Notes: a model not told the origin generated them from the sequence alone. DNA of 64,000 bases from Sedimenticola sp. (GCA_027068915.1 JAMOLT010000010.1:248001-312000); one strand, 5' to 3'. Positions 1 to 11,564 are shown, counted from the stretch's first letter. Made by a program: numbers and translations.

Positions 1-1308
1 TTCTGCATCCCGGTTACGCCAGCGCGACAGCTTATACACCATGGTCTTGAACACGTCTTTCAGCGGAGCAAAACCGCCGGCCATATCGCCATACAAGGTT
101 GCATAGCCCACGGACATCTCGCTCTTGTTGCCGGTCGTCAGCAGCATGCGCCCGCTTTTGTTACTGATCGCCATGAGAATGATGCCCCGGCAACGCGCCT
201 GGATATTCTCTTCGGTAACATCCATGGGCTGCCCGGAAAACTCCTCCCGCAGCATTTCCAGGAATGCATTGAAGGCGGGCTCGATGGGGATGATGCTGTG
301 CTTTACTCCCATGCGGCGCGCTTGTTCCAGAGCATCTTCATTGCTCATGTCGGCGGTATAGCGGGACGGCATGAGCACCACTTCCACCTGGTCTGCCCCC
401 AGGGCATCGACGGCAATGGCCAGGGTCAATGCCGAGTCAATACCTCCGGAAAGCCCCAGCACCACACCATGGAAGCCGGTTTTTCCCACATAGTCACGAA
501 CTCCCGTCACCAGGGCGCGATAGATCATCTCTTCTTCATCCGGGCAGGGAGTCACTGTTCCCGGCAATGGCTGCCCGCCCTCCCTGAACCGGATCGCTTC
601 GACGGATTGTGCAAAAAAAATGCTGCGCTGAAGGATTTTTCCTGCCGCATCCACGACGAAAGAGGCGCCATCGAAAACCAGTTCATCCTGCCCGCCAACC
701 AGGTTCACATAGATCACTGGAAGACCATTTTCCCGGGCGCGCCGGGACACCATCTGCTCCCGCTCCCTGCCTTTCCCGGTCTGGTATGGCGAGGCATTCA
801 GATTGAGTATCAGCTGCGCCCCGGCGGTGGCGGCCTTGCGGGCGGGCTCAGGCAGCCAAATGTCTTCACAGATGGTCAAGCCTGCGGGAATCCCCGCGAC
901 ATCCACCACGCAGGGATTTTCGCCCGGGGTAAAATAGCGCTTTTCATCAAATACGCTGTAGTTGGGCAGCTCCGCCTTGAAGTATTCCGCCACCAGCACA
1001 CCGTCACGAATAACCCCGGCTGCATTGTACAGCTTCCCATCCTGCCGCCGGGGATAGCCAAGCACCAGATCAATGCCGGAAATCTGCTGCCGTATGGACG
1101 TCAGTGCATCTTCGACAGCAGAAAGAAACTCCGGGCGCAGTAGCAGGTCTTCCGGAGGATAACCACACAGGCAAAGCTCGGGAAACACCACCGCGGACGC
1201 TCCCTGCTCATCTCGCGCCTGTACGGCAAAATCCAGTACCCGCCGGACATTGCCCCTGATATCTCCAACCAGAAAATCACCTTGGGCAAGGGCAATGGCT
1301 GCTGGCAT
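1..1308 (-). CDS. nadE: Glutamine-dependent NAD+ synthetase (3' end beyond window)
   Basis: Makes NAD+ from nicotinic acid adenine dinucleotide, ATP and glutamine-derived ammonia in the cytoplasm. Reading leftward, the protein begins MPAAIALAQGDF. The N-terminal half is a nitrilase-type glutaminase: FPELCLCGYPPEDL carries the catalytic Glu, YFKAELPNYSVFDEKRYF the Lys and LTICEDIW the Cys. The C-terminal half is the ATP-PPi synthetase domain with the LGLSGGIDSALT loop and TGNKSEMSVGY. 436 codons are visible and the frame is still open at base 1, so about 100 residues are missing. The ATG at 1308 gives a full glutaminase domain. It is transcribed divergently from the PP0621-pilSR group. Confidence 0.95.
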   Translation of the reverse strand, partial: MPAAIALAQGDFLVGDIRGNVRRVLDFAVQARDEQGASAVVFPELCLCGYPPEDLLLRPEFLSAVEDALTSIRQQISGIDLVLGYPRRQDGKLYNAAGVIRDGVLVAEYFKAELPNYSVFDEKRYFTPGENPCVVDVAGIPAGLTICEDIWLPEPARKAATAGAQLILNLNASPYQTGKGREREQMVSRRARENGLPVIYVNLVGGQDELVFDGASFVVDAAGKILQRSIFFAQSVEAIRFREGGQPLPGTVTPCPDEEEMIYRALVTGVRDYVGKTGFHGVVLGLSGGIDSALTLAIAVDALGADQVEVVLMPSRYTADMSNEDALEQARRMGVKHSIIPIEPAFNAFLEMLREEFSGQPMDVTEENIQARCRGIILMAISNKSGRMLLTTGNKSEMSVGYATLYGDMAGGFAPLKDVFKTMVYKLSRWRNRDAE

Positions 1309-1385
1309 CTGGCGACATCTCCAATTCTCGGGAAAGAGTGATAAAGTAACACAAAGAATCAGGGTTTTTTAGTATCCTTTTATAC

Positions 1386-1595
1386 ATGAAAATAATCTTT
1401 CTGTTAATTGCCGTGTTCCTCATCTGGTGGGTTCTTCGAACCTTGCGCAGCGGGCGAGCCGCCGCATCCAAACCGCAAATCAAGGATATGCTTTCCTGCA
1501 AATATTGTGGCCTGCATATTCCGGAAGACGAAGCAGTCCAGCACAATAGCAAGTCTTATTGCAGCAAGGAGCATGCACAAAAGGACAACCCCTGA
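1386..1595 (+). CDS. PP0621-family small zinc-ribbon-like protein
   Basis: A 69-residue protein with an N-terminal hydrophobic segment (about residues 3-17) followed by a Cys motif CKYCGLHIPEDEAV and a later YCSKEHAQ. This CxxC...C pattern looks like a small zinc-binding ribbon tethered to the membrane. Proteins of this kind (PP0621 family) are found just upstream of pilS in pseudomonads and relatives, and the same arrangement is seen here. The stop codon TGA shares its last base with the ATG of pilS (TGATG), so the two are translationally coupled. Function unknown. Confidence 0.85.
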   Translation: MKIIFLLIAVFLIWWVLRTLRSGRAAASKPQIKDMLSCKYCGLHIPEDEAVQHNSKSYCSKEHAQKDNP

Positions 1596-3223
1596 TGCGC
1601 GCTGACCGCCTGGCAGAACGACTGGTTATCATGCCGGAGCCCCAGGCTCGCAACAAGCGATTGATGCGCCTGTATTTTACCTACCGGGTCATACTTTCCA
1701 TCGGACTGCTGGTCTTCAGCATGGCAAATACAGGCTCTTCCTTTCTTGGCGCCACCGCCCCCGCCCTCCATATCATCACTATCCTGGCTTACCTGGTTCT
1801 CGCCATCGCTTCTCTGGCGCTGAGCTTTTTCGATCTGGATTCCATGCAGTTGGAATACGCCTTCGCCATGCTGGTTGACAGCGTTGTGATCAGCATCCTG
1901 CTGTATACCTCCGGGGGAGCAGAATCCGGATTGGGGATACTGCTGGGCATCTCCATTGCATTTGGCGCCCAAGGCATGCCGACACGCATCGCCATGCTTT
2001 CCGCAGCCATTGCCGCTGGCGCCATTTTTCTGGGGGCCTATCTGGAGTCTGTCATCCACGAACAGCCATTCAACAACTTTACGCTGCTGGTCATGCTCGG
2101 CAGTTCCTATTTTGCCCTGGCCTTCCTGTCCCATGAGCTGGCTGCCCGCACCCAGCTCAGCGAAAAGCTGGTAAAGCAACAGGGCAAGGATATTGCAGAC
2201 CTTACCGAACTGAATGACCAGGTCATACATCATATGCAAACTGGCGTGGTGGTCCTGGACAATGGTGGCCGCATCAGGATGCTGAACGATGCGGCCTGGC
2301 AGTTTCTCGGTCGCCCGATCAGCACTGTGGGCTACTCCCTGAGCCAGATCAGCAGCGACCTGGCGCAATCTCTGGTGAACTGGGAAAAACAACCTTATTC
2401 TCAACAACGCCATTTGCATACACATACGGAAGGCAGCGACCTGCTGATCAAATTTCAGCGTCTGGGCGAGAATGAAAAAACCGGCACCTTGATTTTCCTG
2501 GACGACGCATCCAGAGCCGCCGAAGCGGCCCAGCAGCTGAAGCTGGCCTCGCTGGGCAAGCTGGTCGCCAGCATTGCCCACGAGATCCGCAACCCTCTCG
2601 GGGCCATCGGCCACGCAAGCCAGCTGCTCCAGGAATCCAAGCACCTGCAGGGAACAGATCGGCGCATGACTGAAATCATCAACGGGAATACTTCCCGCCT
2701 GAATCAGGTCATTGAAAACATTCTTTCCCTGTCCAGGCAACGTATAGTCAAACCGGAGAGAATCAGGCTTGATATATGGCTGGGCAAGCTGTGCAAGGAA
2801 CTTGGCAACAGCCATCAGCTACAGCCTAAGCAGATGATCTCCTATGTATCACCCCAGGACACAACGCTGGCATTTGACCCACAGCAGGTATTCCAGATCA
2901 TCAGCGCCTTGGTCGAAAACGCCGTCAAGCACCAGTCACACAAGGCCGGAGACCTGCTCATCTCTCTTACCGGGGGTATGGATTCCGGAATTCAGGAAGG
3001 CTATATTGCTGTCATAGACAATGGCAAACCCATCCCTTCGGACGTGGTAGACAAGGTATTCGAACCTTTTTTCACCACCAGCAACCAAGGCACCGGCCTG
3101 GGTCTCTATATCGTCAAGGAACTATGTGACGCAAACAACATCCGCATCAGTTATCTGCCAGTATCCAGCGGCGGCAACTGTTTCAGGTTAAAATTCACCC
3201 CTGGCAACAAACACGACACATAA
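1595..3223 (+). CDS. pilS: PilS-type sensor histidine kinase
   Basis: Membrane sensor kinase of the type IV pilus two-component system. About six hydrophobic segments lie in residues 25-180. They are followed by a PAS-like region, the dimerisation/phosphoacceptor helix ASIAHEIRNPLGAIGHA (His about residue 330) and a HATPase domain with NAVKH (N box), DNGKPI and GTGLGLYIVKELC (G boxes). An upstream start at 1559 is possible, but the ATG at 1595 overlaps the preceding stop as TGATG and gives the usual PilS N-terminus, so I prefer it. It is followed 13 bp later by pilR. In the family, PilS responds to membrane pilin levels and controls pilA through PilR and sigma-54. Confidence 0.9.
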   Translation: MRADRLAERLVIMPEPQARNKRLMRLYFTYRVILSIGLLVFSMANTGSSFLGATAPALHIITILAYLVLAIASLALSFFDLDSMQLEYAFAMLVDSVVISILLYTSGGAESGLGILLGISIAFGAQGMPTRIAMLSAAIAAGAIFLGAYLESVIHEQPFNNFTLLVMLGSSYFALAFLSHELAARTQLSEKLVKQQGKDIADLTELNDQVIHHMQTGVVVLDNGGRIRMLNDAAWQFLGRPISTVGYSLSQISSDLAQSLVNWEKQPYSQQRHLHTHTEGSDLLIKFQRLGENEKTGTLIFLDDASRAAEAAQQLKLASLGKLVASIAHEIRNPLGAIGHASQLLQESKHLQGTDRRMTEIINGNTSRLNQVIENILSLSRQRIVKPERIRLDIWLGKLCKELGNSHQLQPKQMISYVSPQDTTLAFDPQQVFQIISALVENAVKHQSHKAGDLLISLTGGMDSGIQEGYIAVIDNGKPIPSDVVDKVFEPFFTTSNQGTGLGLYIVKELCDANNIRISYLPVSSGGNCFRLKFTPGNKHDT

Positions 3224-3236
3224 AAGGATTTTCCAC

Positions 3237-4610
<1,374 letters not shown>

Positions 4611-4621
4611 GCAGAACGCCA

Positions 4622-5608
4622 ATGGCAACTAACGGGCTGGCTTATGAGGTAACAGACGCACACAGCTGGTGCATAGACACCGGCCTGAACCGCCCCCGGC
4701 ACACCGCCTGCTACCTGCTGCATGATGATGGCAAACTGGCTTTTATCGACACGGGCACCAGCAACAATGTTACAGGACTGCTGCAGCTGATTCAGGAGCT
4801 CGGCTTTTCCACTGACCAGGTGCGCTGGATTCTGCCCACCCATGTGCATCTCGATCATGCCGGAGGCGCAGGCGCCTTGCTCAACCACTGCAAGAACGCA
4901 ACTCTTGCGACCCACGCCAGGGGGCTGCCACACCTGATCGATCCATCACGCCTGCAACAGGGCGCCATAGCCGTGTATGGCAAGGAAATGTTTGAACGAT
5001 CCTTTGGCTCCCTGATCCCTGCGGCGGAAAAACGCTGCCATGCCCTCGAAGATGGGGAACAGCTTGTATTGGGGAAACGCCATTTATCGTTCATCGACAC
5101 ACCAGGCCACGCCAATCATCATGGCTGTTTTTTCGACTATGAAAGTGCATCGCTGTATACCGGCGACAGCTTTGGCTTGCATTACCGGGAACTCGACTAC
5201 CAGGGCGTTCCCTGGCTCATGGCCACCACCACCCCCGTTGCCTTCGATCCCGAGCGCTGGATGCAATCCCTCGACACCATGATGGCTCTGGAGCCGAGAC
5301 GGGCCTGCCTGACCCATTTTGGCCCCCTCGACGAACCCATGAAATGGCAGGAGCAACTGCGCCAGTCCATCCAGGATCATGTGGAGATTGCCCTGGAAGA
5401 GGAACGCTCAGGTGACAAGGAAGGCAGGAAAGAGCGTCTGGCGCAGGCGCTCATGAAGAAAATGCTCTCCCGCCTGGAAGAACACAATCCACAGCAGGAC
5501 AGGAAGCTGGCGGAAGAACTGCTGCGGGATGATATCCGCCTCAACAGCCAAGGGCTGGAAGTCTGGTTGATCAGGCGGGAGAAAAAACGCGCTGCCAATA
5601 CTGGTTGA
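4622..5608 (+). CDS. Metallo-beta-lactamase-fold hydrolase
   Basis: 328-residue cytoplasmic protein (no signal peptide) with the metal-binding motif THVHLDHAGGAG (about residue 75), a downstream GHANHHGCFF His, the Asp of LYTGDSFG and a C-terminal THFGPLDEP His. The fold is that of the glyoxalase II/MBL superfamily. The residues after about 240 form a helical, Glu/Lys-rich tail that is not part of the MBL core. It starts 11 bp after pilR and could be read from the same transcript. The substrate cannot be deduced; thioester hydrolysis or a persulfide-related role would both fit the fold. Confidence 0.85.
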   Translation: MATNGLAYEVTDAHSWCIDTGLNRPRHTACYLLHDDGKLAFIDTGTSNNVTGLLQLIQELGFSTDQVRWILPTHVHLDHAGGAGALLNHCKNATLATHARGLPHLIDPSRLQQGAIAVYGKEMFERSFGSLIPAAEKRCHALEDGEQLVLGKRHLSFIDTPGHANHHGCFFDYESASLYTGDSFGLHYRELDYQGVPWLMATTTPVAFDPERWMQSLDTMMALEPRRACLTHFGPLDEPMKWQEQLRQSIQDHVEIALEEERSGDKEGRKERLAQALMKKMLSRLEEHNPQQDRKLAEELLRDDIRLNSQGLEVWLIRREKKRAANTG

Positions 5609-5681
5609 ATACCCTGCATTGATCTTCAGCTATCCCTGAACTACGCTTAAATCTGCCCCATGACACCAAAGGAATTTGACC

Positions 5682-6785
5682 ATGAGAATAACTCACTTTC
5701 ATTCCAGGACACTGCCTGCCCTGTCCATTCTGCTCGGCTGCCTCATCTCGACAACCGCAAACGCTGGCAACCTTGGTGTTGAAGGACAAATCTCGGCAAG
5801 CTCAGTAACCCCATCCGACGAGACCCTTCCACCGGAAGACAACGCGGTTGTTTCAGGCGTAAACACCACTCCCCCCCCGGGAGACTCGCAGACCGTTTAT
5901 GGTGTTTTTGGACAGACAACGGATAACACGAATAATTTCAACGAACACCAATCAGCAGGTGTATTCGGAAGGGGGCACGGAGCTGCTGCCTATGGTGTAA
6001 AAGGAATTGCCGGGGATATCACTGGCATCACCACTCCCTTGGGCCCCATCGGCGTGGTGGGCATTGGGCAAAACAGAGGCATCGTGGGCTCAAGCGCTTC
6101 CGGCACCGGCATATTTGCCTCGAGTAACACCAATTACGGCATCTGGGGACAGAGCGCCAGCTATCGGGGCGTTACCGGCAGAACAGGCAGAGCGGACAAC
6201 AACTACGGCCTCTACACGCCTGACAACCTTTTCACGAAAAACTACAACTCCACGGGAACGACCAGCCAGGTATTCAAGTACACGGGGGAAAGCGACATCT
6301 TGCCCGGCGATGTCGTCAGTTTCTCCGGCATTCAGGCCATTGGCGGTCTGGACGATGATCCCGTCGTAACGGTCGCCAGCACGACCGCCCTGCCGGAGGC
6401 CGCCATTGCCGGGGTCGCGGCCAGCCGTTTCAACATGGATGCGGTAAGGGATGACGAAACAGCCAGCACCCTGGATCCAACACCAGCAGGCGCCATACGC
6501 CCCGGTGACTATGTGCTGGTGGTTGTGCGGGGGGCCACACCGGTGAACGTGGACATGGATACCTCCCGGATCACCCCCGGCTCTTTGCTGGTGAGTGATG
6601 CCGAGGACAGAACCATCGGTGCCGTATCACCGAACAGATATTCACCCGCCACTGCTGCCCCGAGTACCGGGCAGACCATCGGCGTGGTATTGGGTGAGTT
6701 GGCGCTGCCGGCAAAGAATGGCGATCGATCCGTACAGGAAGCGGCCCGCCCCCGGCAAGTGTATGTCTACGTCTCACCCAGATAA
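5682..6785 (+). CDS. Exported protein with G-V-x-G repeats, function unknown
   Basis: 367 residues with a Sec signal peptide (MRITHFHSRTLPALS... ending about SSTTANA, residues 1-30). The middle third is a run of short beta-type repeats such as YGVFGQ, GVFGRG, YGVKGI, GVVGIG, GIVGSS and YGIWGQ, a pattern also seen in tail-fibre and G2-peptidase-associated shaft regions. The C-terminal 150 residues form a separate domain with PGDVVSFSG, IRPGDYVLVVVRG and GQTIGVVLGEL. I chose the ATG at 5682 over an in-frame TTG at 5676 because AAAGGA sits 8 bp before the ATG. No enzymatic motif is visible. It may be a secreted or surface structural protein. Nothing in the neighbourhood informs its role. Confidence 0.75.
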   Translation: MRITHFHSRTLPALSILLGCLISTTANAGNLGVEGQISASSVTPSDETLPPEDNAVVSGVNTTPPPGDSQTVYGVFGQTTDNTNNFNEHQSAGVFGRGHGAAAYGVKGIAGDITGITTPLGPIGVVGIGQNRGIVGSSASGTGIFASSNTNYGIWGQSASYRGVTGRTGRADNNYGLYTPDNLFTKNYNSTGTTSQVFKYTGESDILPGDVVSFSGIQAIGGLDDDPVVTVASTTALPEAAIAGVAASRFNMDAVRDDETASTLDPTPAGAIRPGDYVLVVVRGATPVNVDMDTSRITPGSLLVSDAEDRTIGAVSPNRYSPATAAPSTGQTIGVVLGELALPAKNGDRSVQEAARPRQVYVYVSPR

Positions 6786-6894
6786 GTCTGTAGATACATG
6801 AGTATGCATTCATCTGAAGCCTGAAGACGGCATTTTCATTCGACTGATTAGCTGCGAAACTCAGCAAACCGGAAAATCGATTGTTGGTTATTCC

Positions 6895-6974
6895 TGCGCA
6901 TGCCCCATCGTGAACCATGGAACTCGACCTCAATGCTGGCTTCCTGCTTCATTCTACCTTCCCGGGGCATGCGC
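6895..6974. repeat. Intergenic inverted repeat
   Basis: The 234-bp gap after the repeat protein contains an 11-bp inverted pair, GCGCATGCCCC at 6896-6906 and GGGGCATGCGC at 6964-6974. A looser pair, GCTTCCTG (about 6943) and CAGGAAGC (about 6990), straddles the right arm. There is no convincing coding sequence here. It may be a degraded palindromic element. Confidence 0.4.
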
Positions 6975-7019
6975 CAGGGGTGACGAACCAGGAAGCAAAC
7001 AGCTAAGCTTTGTAGCTCA

Positions 7020-7523
7020 TCACCATTCTTTAAGTATGCGCGCCAAAAACAGCTCCTGGCCCTGCTTGTCTTCAACACAGACTTCGTCACAAAGAACGAG
7101 TTCGGGATAATTCGTTTTCACCCATGCGGCAAAGATGCCATCAAAATTCGTTTTCAGGAGGGCAGCTTTTTCATTGAAAAGGGGAGTGGTTCCCAGCCCG
7201 CAACTGGGCGAGCGGGACTTGAAGATGATGCCATCCAGCACTTGCAATTCCCCCGCCTGCATTGCCGCCCATTGGTGTAACACATCTGTCACGTCCAGGC
7301 GGGGATCTTCCACGCAACGGGCATGAATACGGGCATCATCGCCACGCACCAGCTGCACCGCCGGCCGGGGAACAGCCAAGCCAGCTCCGATCTCCGGGCA
7401 GAAGGGCCGGATCTCTGCATATCGGGGCAGCTGATCCCGAATCCAGGCCTGGGGCCGGGACGCACCATCATAGCGCACCGCCTGTCCCAGCAGGCAGGCG
7501 CTCACGCCAACCCGGGGCTTCAT
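7020..7523 (-). CDS. DUF523 family protein
   Basis: 167 residues starting MKPRVGVSACLLGQAVRYDG. The N-terminal V-S-A-C-L-L-G and central FKSRSPSCGLG motifs are hallmarks of the DUF523 family, in which the conserved cysteines are thought to bind metal or an Fe-S cluster. The function is not established. The ATG at 7523 overlaps the TGA of the upstream SoxH-like gene (ATGA), so the two are co-translated. An open frame runs 28 codons further upstream, but the family N-terminus and the ATGA coupling fix the start here. Confidence 0.88.
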   Translation of the reverse strand: MKPRVGVSACLLGQAVRYDGASRPQAWIRDQLPRYAEIRPFCPEIGAGLAVPRPAVQLVRGDDARIHARCVEDPRLDVTDVLHQWAAMQAGELQVLDGIIFKSRSPSCGLGTTPLFNEKAALLKTNFDGIFAAWVKTNYPELVLCDEVCVEDKQGQELFLARILKEW

Positions 7524-8470
7524 CAGAATTCTGCTGCTTCCACTTCCAGATAGGCGAGGCTGATGTGGCTGCCCACGAGACTGTCGAAATCCACCCAATC
7601 CTGCCACTTGCCCAGGCGGGGCAGCAGCTTTGGCTTGATCTCGAAGTCACTGAGATCATCCTCAAAAAAGTCCTTCACACCATCGTAAACAGCCTGCAGA
7701 TAGTCCCGGTACTCGGTGGCCGCTTCCGGCCCTGCCGTGGGACCATGTCCGGGCACAAACACCGTGGCGCCGCTGGCGACCGCGCGATCGAGGTTACGGA
7801 TATTTCCCAGGAAGCTGCCGTCGTTCAGGCGCAGCATGCGGCCATAACCGGCATTGTCGCCAAGAAAAACAACTTTCTTCTGCGGCAGCAGGATCATGAT
7901 GTCATTGTCGGTATGGGATTTGCCGTCATGCAGCACCTGAAAAGCAACGCCGCCAACCTCTATGTTGCCACCATCGTTCACGGAAGTATTCGCTGACATT
8001 ACCTTGGTGCCCGCCGTTGCGCCCTTGGTCAAATCCATCATCACTTCCAGCCACTGGACGCCGGCGCCTTGTTCCACCCGCTCCATCATCTTTGGATGGG
8101 CATAGATTTTCACCTTGGGAAACGCCTCGAAAACCGCCTGATTTCCCAGCCAGTGGTCACCATGTACATGGGTGTTGAATACCGCCACTACCGGCTTGTC
8201 CGTATGCTTGCGGATCTGCGTCAGCACCATTTCCCCGACCTGGACACTGCTGCCGGGATCAATAACGACCACTCCGGCAGGGGTTACAACGAAACCGGGA
8301 TTGTTCATAAAGCCCTGGTTTTCCGGTGAAGGAAGGCCTTTGGGGCCATGGATGATAAACACCCCGCCCGCAACTTCCTTGGCCACATAATCCGCCTTCA
8401 GGGGGAGCGCCTTTTCCGCGACAACCACCTGGCTGACGAGTAATGCCGCCAGAAACAATACTATTCTCAT
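7523..8470 (-). CDS. Exported SoxH-like metallo-beta-lactamase-fold hydrolase
   Basis: 315 residues with a signal peptide (MRIVLFLAALLVSQVVVA) that places it in the periplasm. The metal site is NTHVHGDHWLGN (about residue 105), with later His/Asp in HTDNDIM, FLGDNAGYG and VPGHGP. This matches the periplasmic MBL proteins grouped with SoxH and with quinoprotein-associated hydrolases. The ATG at 8470 has a GGAGAG Shine-Dalgarno 6-10 bp upstream. The 72 codons open before it run into argG and are not credible. It overlaps the DUF523 gene by ATGA. Its substrate in sulfur-oxidising bacteria is not settled. Confidence 0.85.
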   Translation of the reverse strand: MRIVLFLAALLVSQVVVAEKALPLKADYVAKEVAGGVFIIHGPKGLPSPENQGFMNNPGFVVTPAGVVVIDPGSSVQVGEMVLTQIRKHTDKPVVAVFNTHVHGDHWLGNQAVFEAFPKVKIYAHPKMMERVEQGAGVQWLEVMMDLTKGATAGTKVMSANTSVNDGGNIEVGGVAFQVLHDGKSHTDNDIMILLPQKKVVFLGDNAGYGRMLRLNDGSFLGNIRNLDRAVASGATVFVPGHGPTAGPEAATEYRDYLQAVYDGVKDFFEDDLSDFEIKPKLLPRLGKWQDWVDFDSLVGSHISLAYLEVEAAEF

Positions 8471-8525
8471 TTGCTCTCTCCTCGAATTATTCTGTGCAGC
8501 TTCGAGCCAGAAACCCGCCCCGAAG

Positions 8526-9746
8526 CTATGTCTGCCTTCTCGCCGCCACCCGCAGTCGCAAGGCATTGAGCTTGATGAAGCCCTCTGCATCCTTCTGATC
8601 ATAAGCCCCCTGGTCGTCATCAAAAGTGGCGATGGCCTCATCGAACAGGCTGTTGGTATCGGACTTGCGCCCGGCAACGATGACATTGCCCTTGTACAGC
8701 TTTACCCGCACCACGCCGTTGACCACCTGCTGGGTCTGGTCGATGGCCGCCTGAAGCATTTCCCGCTCGGGAGACCACCAGAAGCCGTTATAGATCATTT
8801 TGGCGTAGCGGGGCATGAGTTCATCTTTCAGATGCGCCACCTCACGATCCAGGGTCAGGGACTCCATGGCCCGGTGGGCCTTGAGCATGATGGTGCCCGC
8901 CGGGGTCTCGTAACAGCCCCGGGACTTCATGCCCACGAAGCGGTTCTCCACGATATCGTCCCGGCCCACGCCATTCTCGCCACCCACCTTGTTCAGGTGT
9001 TCCATCACCTCGGCGGGAGACATGGTTTTGCCATCGATAGCCACGATGTCGCCTTTCTCATAGCGCAACTCCACGTAGGCGGGCTCATCCGGCGCCTTTT
9101 CCGGAGAAACCGTCCAGCGCCACATGTCCTCTTCCGGCTCGTTCCAGGGATCTTCCAGAATATCGCCTTCATAGGAGATGTGCAGGAGGTTGGCGTCCAT
9201 GGAATAGGGCGATTTCTTTCCCGCCTTGGCGAAATCCACATCGATGCCATGATCGGCGGCGTATTTCATGAGCTTTTCCCGGGACAGCAGATCCCACTCC
9301 CGCCAGGGGGCGATGATCTTCACGTCCGGCATCAGGGCATAGGCGCCCAGCTCGAAACGCACCTGGTCGTTACCCTTGCCCGTGGCGCCGTGGGAAATGG
9401 CGTCCGCGCCGGTGGCCCGGGCGATCTCCACCAGGCGCTTGGCAATCAACGGCCGGGCGATGGAGGTGCCCAGCAGATACTCGCCTTCGTAGATGGCGTT
9501 GGCGCGGAACATGGGAAACACATAGTCCCTGGCGAATTCCTCGCGCAGATCCTCGATGTAAATCTCCTTCACTCCCATGGCTTCGGCCTTGACCCGGGCC
9601 GGCTCCACTTCCTCGCCCTGGCCGATGTCGGCGGTGAAGGTCACCACTTCGCAGCCATATTCATCTTCCAGCCACTTGAGGATCACGGAGGTATCCAGAC
9701 CACCGGAATAGGCCAGCACTACTTTGTTTATGTTGTTTTTGGACAT
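8526..9746 (-). CDS. argG: Argininosuccinate synthase
   Basis: Catalyses the ATP-dependent condensation of citrulline and aspartate, the penultimate step of arginine synthesis. 406 residues, the usual length. The PP-loop ATP site is [15 protein letters not shown] near the N-terminus. [25 protein letters not shown] and the C-terminal EREML region are family hallmarks. It is divergent from proS across a 102-bp gap that should hold both promoters. The gene ends with TAG at 8526-8528, 55 bp before the SoxH-like gene in the same direction. Confidence 0.97.
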   Translation of the reverse strand: MSKNNINKVVLAYSGGLDTSVILKWLEDEYGCEVVTFTADIGQGEEVEPARVKAEAMGVKEIYIEDLREEFARDYVFPMFRANAIYEGEYLLGTSIARPLIAKRLVEIARATGADAISHGATGKGNDQVRFELGAYALMPDVKIIAPWREWDLLSREKLMKYAADHGIDVDFAKAGKKSPYSMDANLLHISYEGDILEDPWNEPEEDMWRWTVSPEKAPDEPAYVELRYEKGDIVAIDGKTMSPAEVMEHLNKVGGENGVGRDDIVENRFVGMKSRGCYETPAGTIMLKAHRAMESLTLDREVAHLKDELMPRYAKMIYNGFWWSPEREMLQAAIDQTQQVVNGVVRVKLYKGNVIVAGRKSDTNSLFDEAIATFDDDQGAYDQKDAEGFIKLNALRLRVAARRQT

Positions 9747-9848
9747 TTCAAGCCACCAACCACACTCGATTATGGGGGTAAATAGTAAATTATACCTGCT
9801 GCACCCGATTTCAGGATAAAATTAGCGTTTTTTGCTACGGAGCAACTC

Positions 9849-11564
9849 ATGCGCACCTCCCAGTTTCCCCTGCAGACGCTGAAGGAAACACCCGCTGACG
9901 CCGAAATCCCCAGCCACCGCCTGATGTTACGGGCGGGCCTGGTACGCAAGCTGGCCTCGGGGCTGTATGTGTGGCTGCCCCTGGGATTGCGCGCGCTACG
10001 CAAGGTGGAGCGCATCGTGCGCGAGGAGATGGACAGATCCGGCGCCCTGGAGCTGTCCATGCCCGTGGTGCAGCCCGCCGAGCTGTGGCAGGAATCCGGC
10101 CGCTGGGACGAGTACGGCCCGGAGCTGCTGCGCTTTCACGACCGCCACAACCGGGCATTCTGCCTGGGGCCCACCCACGAGGAGATTATCACCGACCTGG
10201 CGCGCAACCAGCTCAAGAGCTACCGCCAGCTGCCGGTGAGCTTCTACCAGATTCAGACCAAGTTCCGCGACGAGATCCGCCCGCGCTTTGGCGTCATGCG
10301 CGCCCGGGAGTTTCTCATGAAAGACGCTTATTCTTTCCATGTGGATCAGGAATCCCTGCAGCAGACCTATGACCTGATGCACGCCGCCTACAGCCGCATC
10401 TTCGAACGCTGCGGCCTGGACTTCCGGCCCGTGGCGGCCGACACCGGCTCCATCGGCGGCAGCGGCTCCCATGAGTTTCATGTGCTGGCGGACGCCGGCG
10501 AGGACGCCATCGCCTTCTCCACGGAAAGTGACTATGCCGCCAACGTGGAGCTGGCCGAGGCCATCCCCGCCGTCAACGAGCGCCCTGCACCCGCAAAGGA
10601 CATGGAGCTGGTGGATACGCCAAACGCAAGAACCATTGCCGAACTGGTGGAGCAATTCGGCCTGCCCATGGAGCAGATGGTGAAGACTCTGGTGGTGGAC
10701 GCTGCGGAAAGCGGCCTCATCGCCCTGCTGGTGCGCGGCGATCATGAGCTCAACGAGATCAAGGCAGAGAAACTGCCCCAGGTGGCCTCACCCCTGCGTT
10801 TCGCCACGGAAGAGGAAATCCGCGAAGCCGTGGGCGCCGGGCCCGGCTCTCTGGGCCCCGTGAATCTGCCCATCCCCACCATTGCCGACCGCTCCGTGGC
10901 CGTGCTGGCGGACTTTTCCGCCGGGGCCAATATCGACGGCAAGCACTATTTCGGCATCAACTGGGAGCGGGATGTGCCCCTGCCCGAGGTGGCGGACATC
11001 CGCAACGTGGTGGAAGGCGATCCCAGCCCTGACGGCAAGGGCACTCTCACCATCGCCCGCGGCATCGAAGTGGGGCACATCTTCCAGTTGGGCAGGAAAT
11101 ACTCCGAAGCCCTGAACGCCACGGTGCTGGACGAGAACGGCAAGGCCGTGACCATGACCATGGGCTGCTATGGCATCGGCGTATCCCGTGTCATCGGCGC
11201 CGCCATCGAGCAGCACCATGATGACCGGGGCATCATCTGGCCCCTGAGCATTGCGCCCTTCCAGGTGTCCCTGCTGCCCATGCAGATGAAGAAATCGGAA
11301 AAGGTGCGCGAGGCGGCGGAAAAGCTCTATCAGCAACTCCTGGCGGCAGGCATTGAAGTCCTGTTCGACGACCGCAATCAGCGCCCCGGCATCATGTTCG
11401 CCGATCATGAGCTTATGGGTATTCCCATGCGCATCGTGGTGGGTGAGCGCAGCCTGGACAGGGGCGAGGTGGAATTCCGCGCCCGCACAGATGAAGACAA
11501 TACGATGGTTCCCCTGGAAGGGATTATCGATCACATCAAACAACAAATGGAATCAAACTCATGA
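9849..11564 (+). CDS. proS: Prolyl-tRNA synthetase (bacterial, with editing domain)
   Basis: 571 residues, the length of the long bacterial ProRS with an inserted YbaK-type editing domain (about residues 230-385) between class II motifs 2 and 3. Visible motifs are [20 protein letters not shown] near the N-terminus, [25 protein letters not shown] (motif 2) and [20 protein letters not shown] (motif 3). The C-terminal anticodon-binding domain ends [11 protein letters not shown]. The stop codon overlaps the fabA ATG (ATGA), a tight pairing of translation with fatty-acid synthesis. Confidence 0.97.
   Translation: MRTSQFPLQTLKETPADAEIPSHRLMLRAGLVRKLASGLYVWLPLGLRALRKVERIVREEMDRSGALELSMPVVQPAELWQESGRWDEYGPELLRFHDRHNRAFCLGPTHEEIITDLARNQLKSYRQLPVSFYQIQTKFRDEIRPRFGVMRAREFLMKDAYSFHVDQESLQQTYDLMHAAYSRIFERCGLDFRPVAADTGSIGGSGSHEFHVLADAGEDAIAFSTESDYAANVELAEAIPAVNERPAPAKDMELVDTPNARTIAELVEQFGLPMEQMVKTLVVDAAESGLIALLVRGDHELNEIKAEKLPQVASPLRFATEEEIREAVGAGPGSLGPVNLPIPTIADRSVAVLADFSAGANIDGKHYFGINWERDVPLPEVADIRNVVEGDPSPDGKGTLTIARGIEVGHIFQLGRKYSEALNATVLDENGKAVTMTMGCYGIGVSRVIGAAIEQHHDDRGIIWPLSIAPFQVSLLPMQMKKSEKVREAAEKLYQQLLAAGIEVLFDDRNQRPGIMFADHELMGIPMRIVVGERSLDRGEVEFRARTDEDNTMVPLEGIIDHIKQQMESNS

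Noticed and set aside
298-1143. Long rightward open frame antisense to nadE
   Set aside because: The opposite strand reads as a complete glutaminase/synthetase domain with catalytic residues; the antisense frame has no recognisable protein features.
1556-2815. Leftward 419-codon frame antisense to pilS
   Set aside because: pilS is clear on the other strand. The frame is Gln/Gly/His-rich, as expected from antisense of a coding gene.
6848-7090. Leftward 80-codon frame at the 6.9-kb inverted repeat
   Set aside because: Overlaps the palindrome and the DUF523 3' end, with no similarity; likely chance.
8832-9785. Rightward frame antisense to argG
   Set aside because: argG is unmistakable; the antisense frame is a codon-bias artefact.
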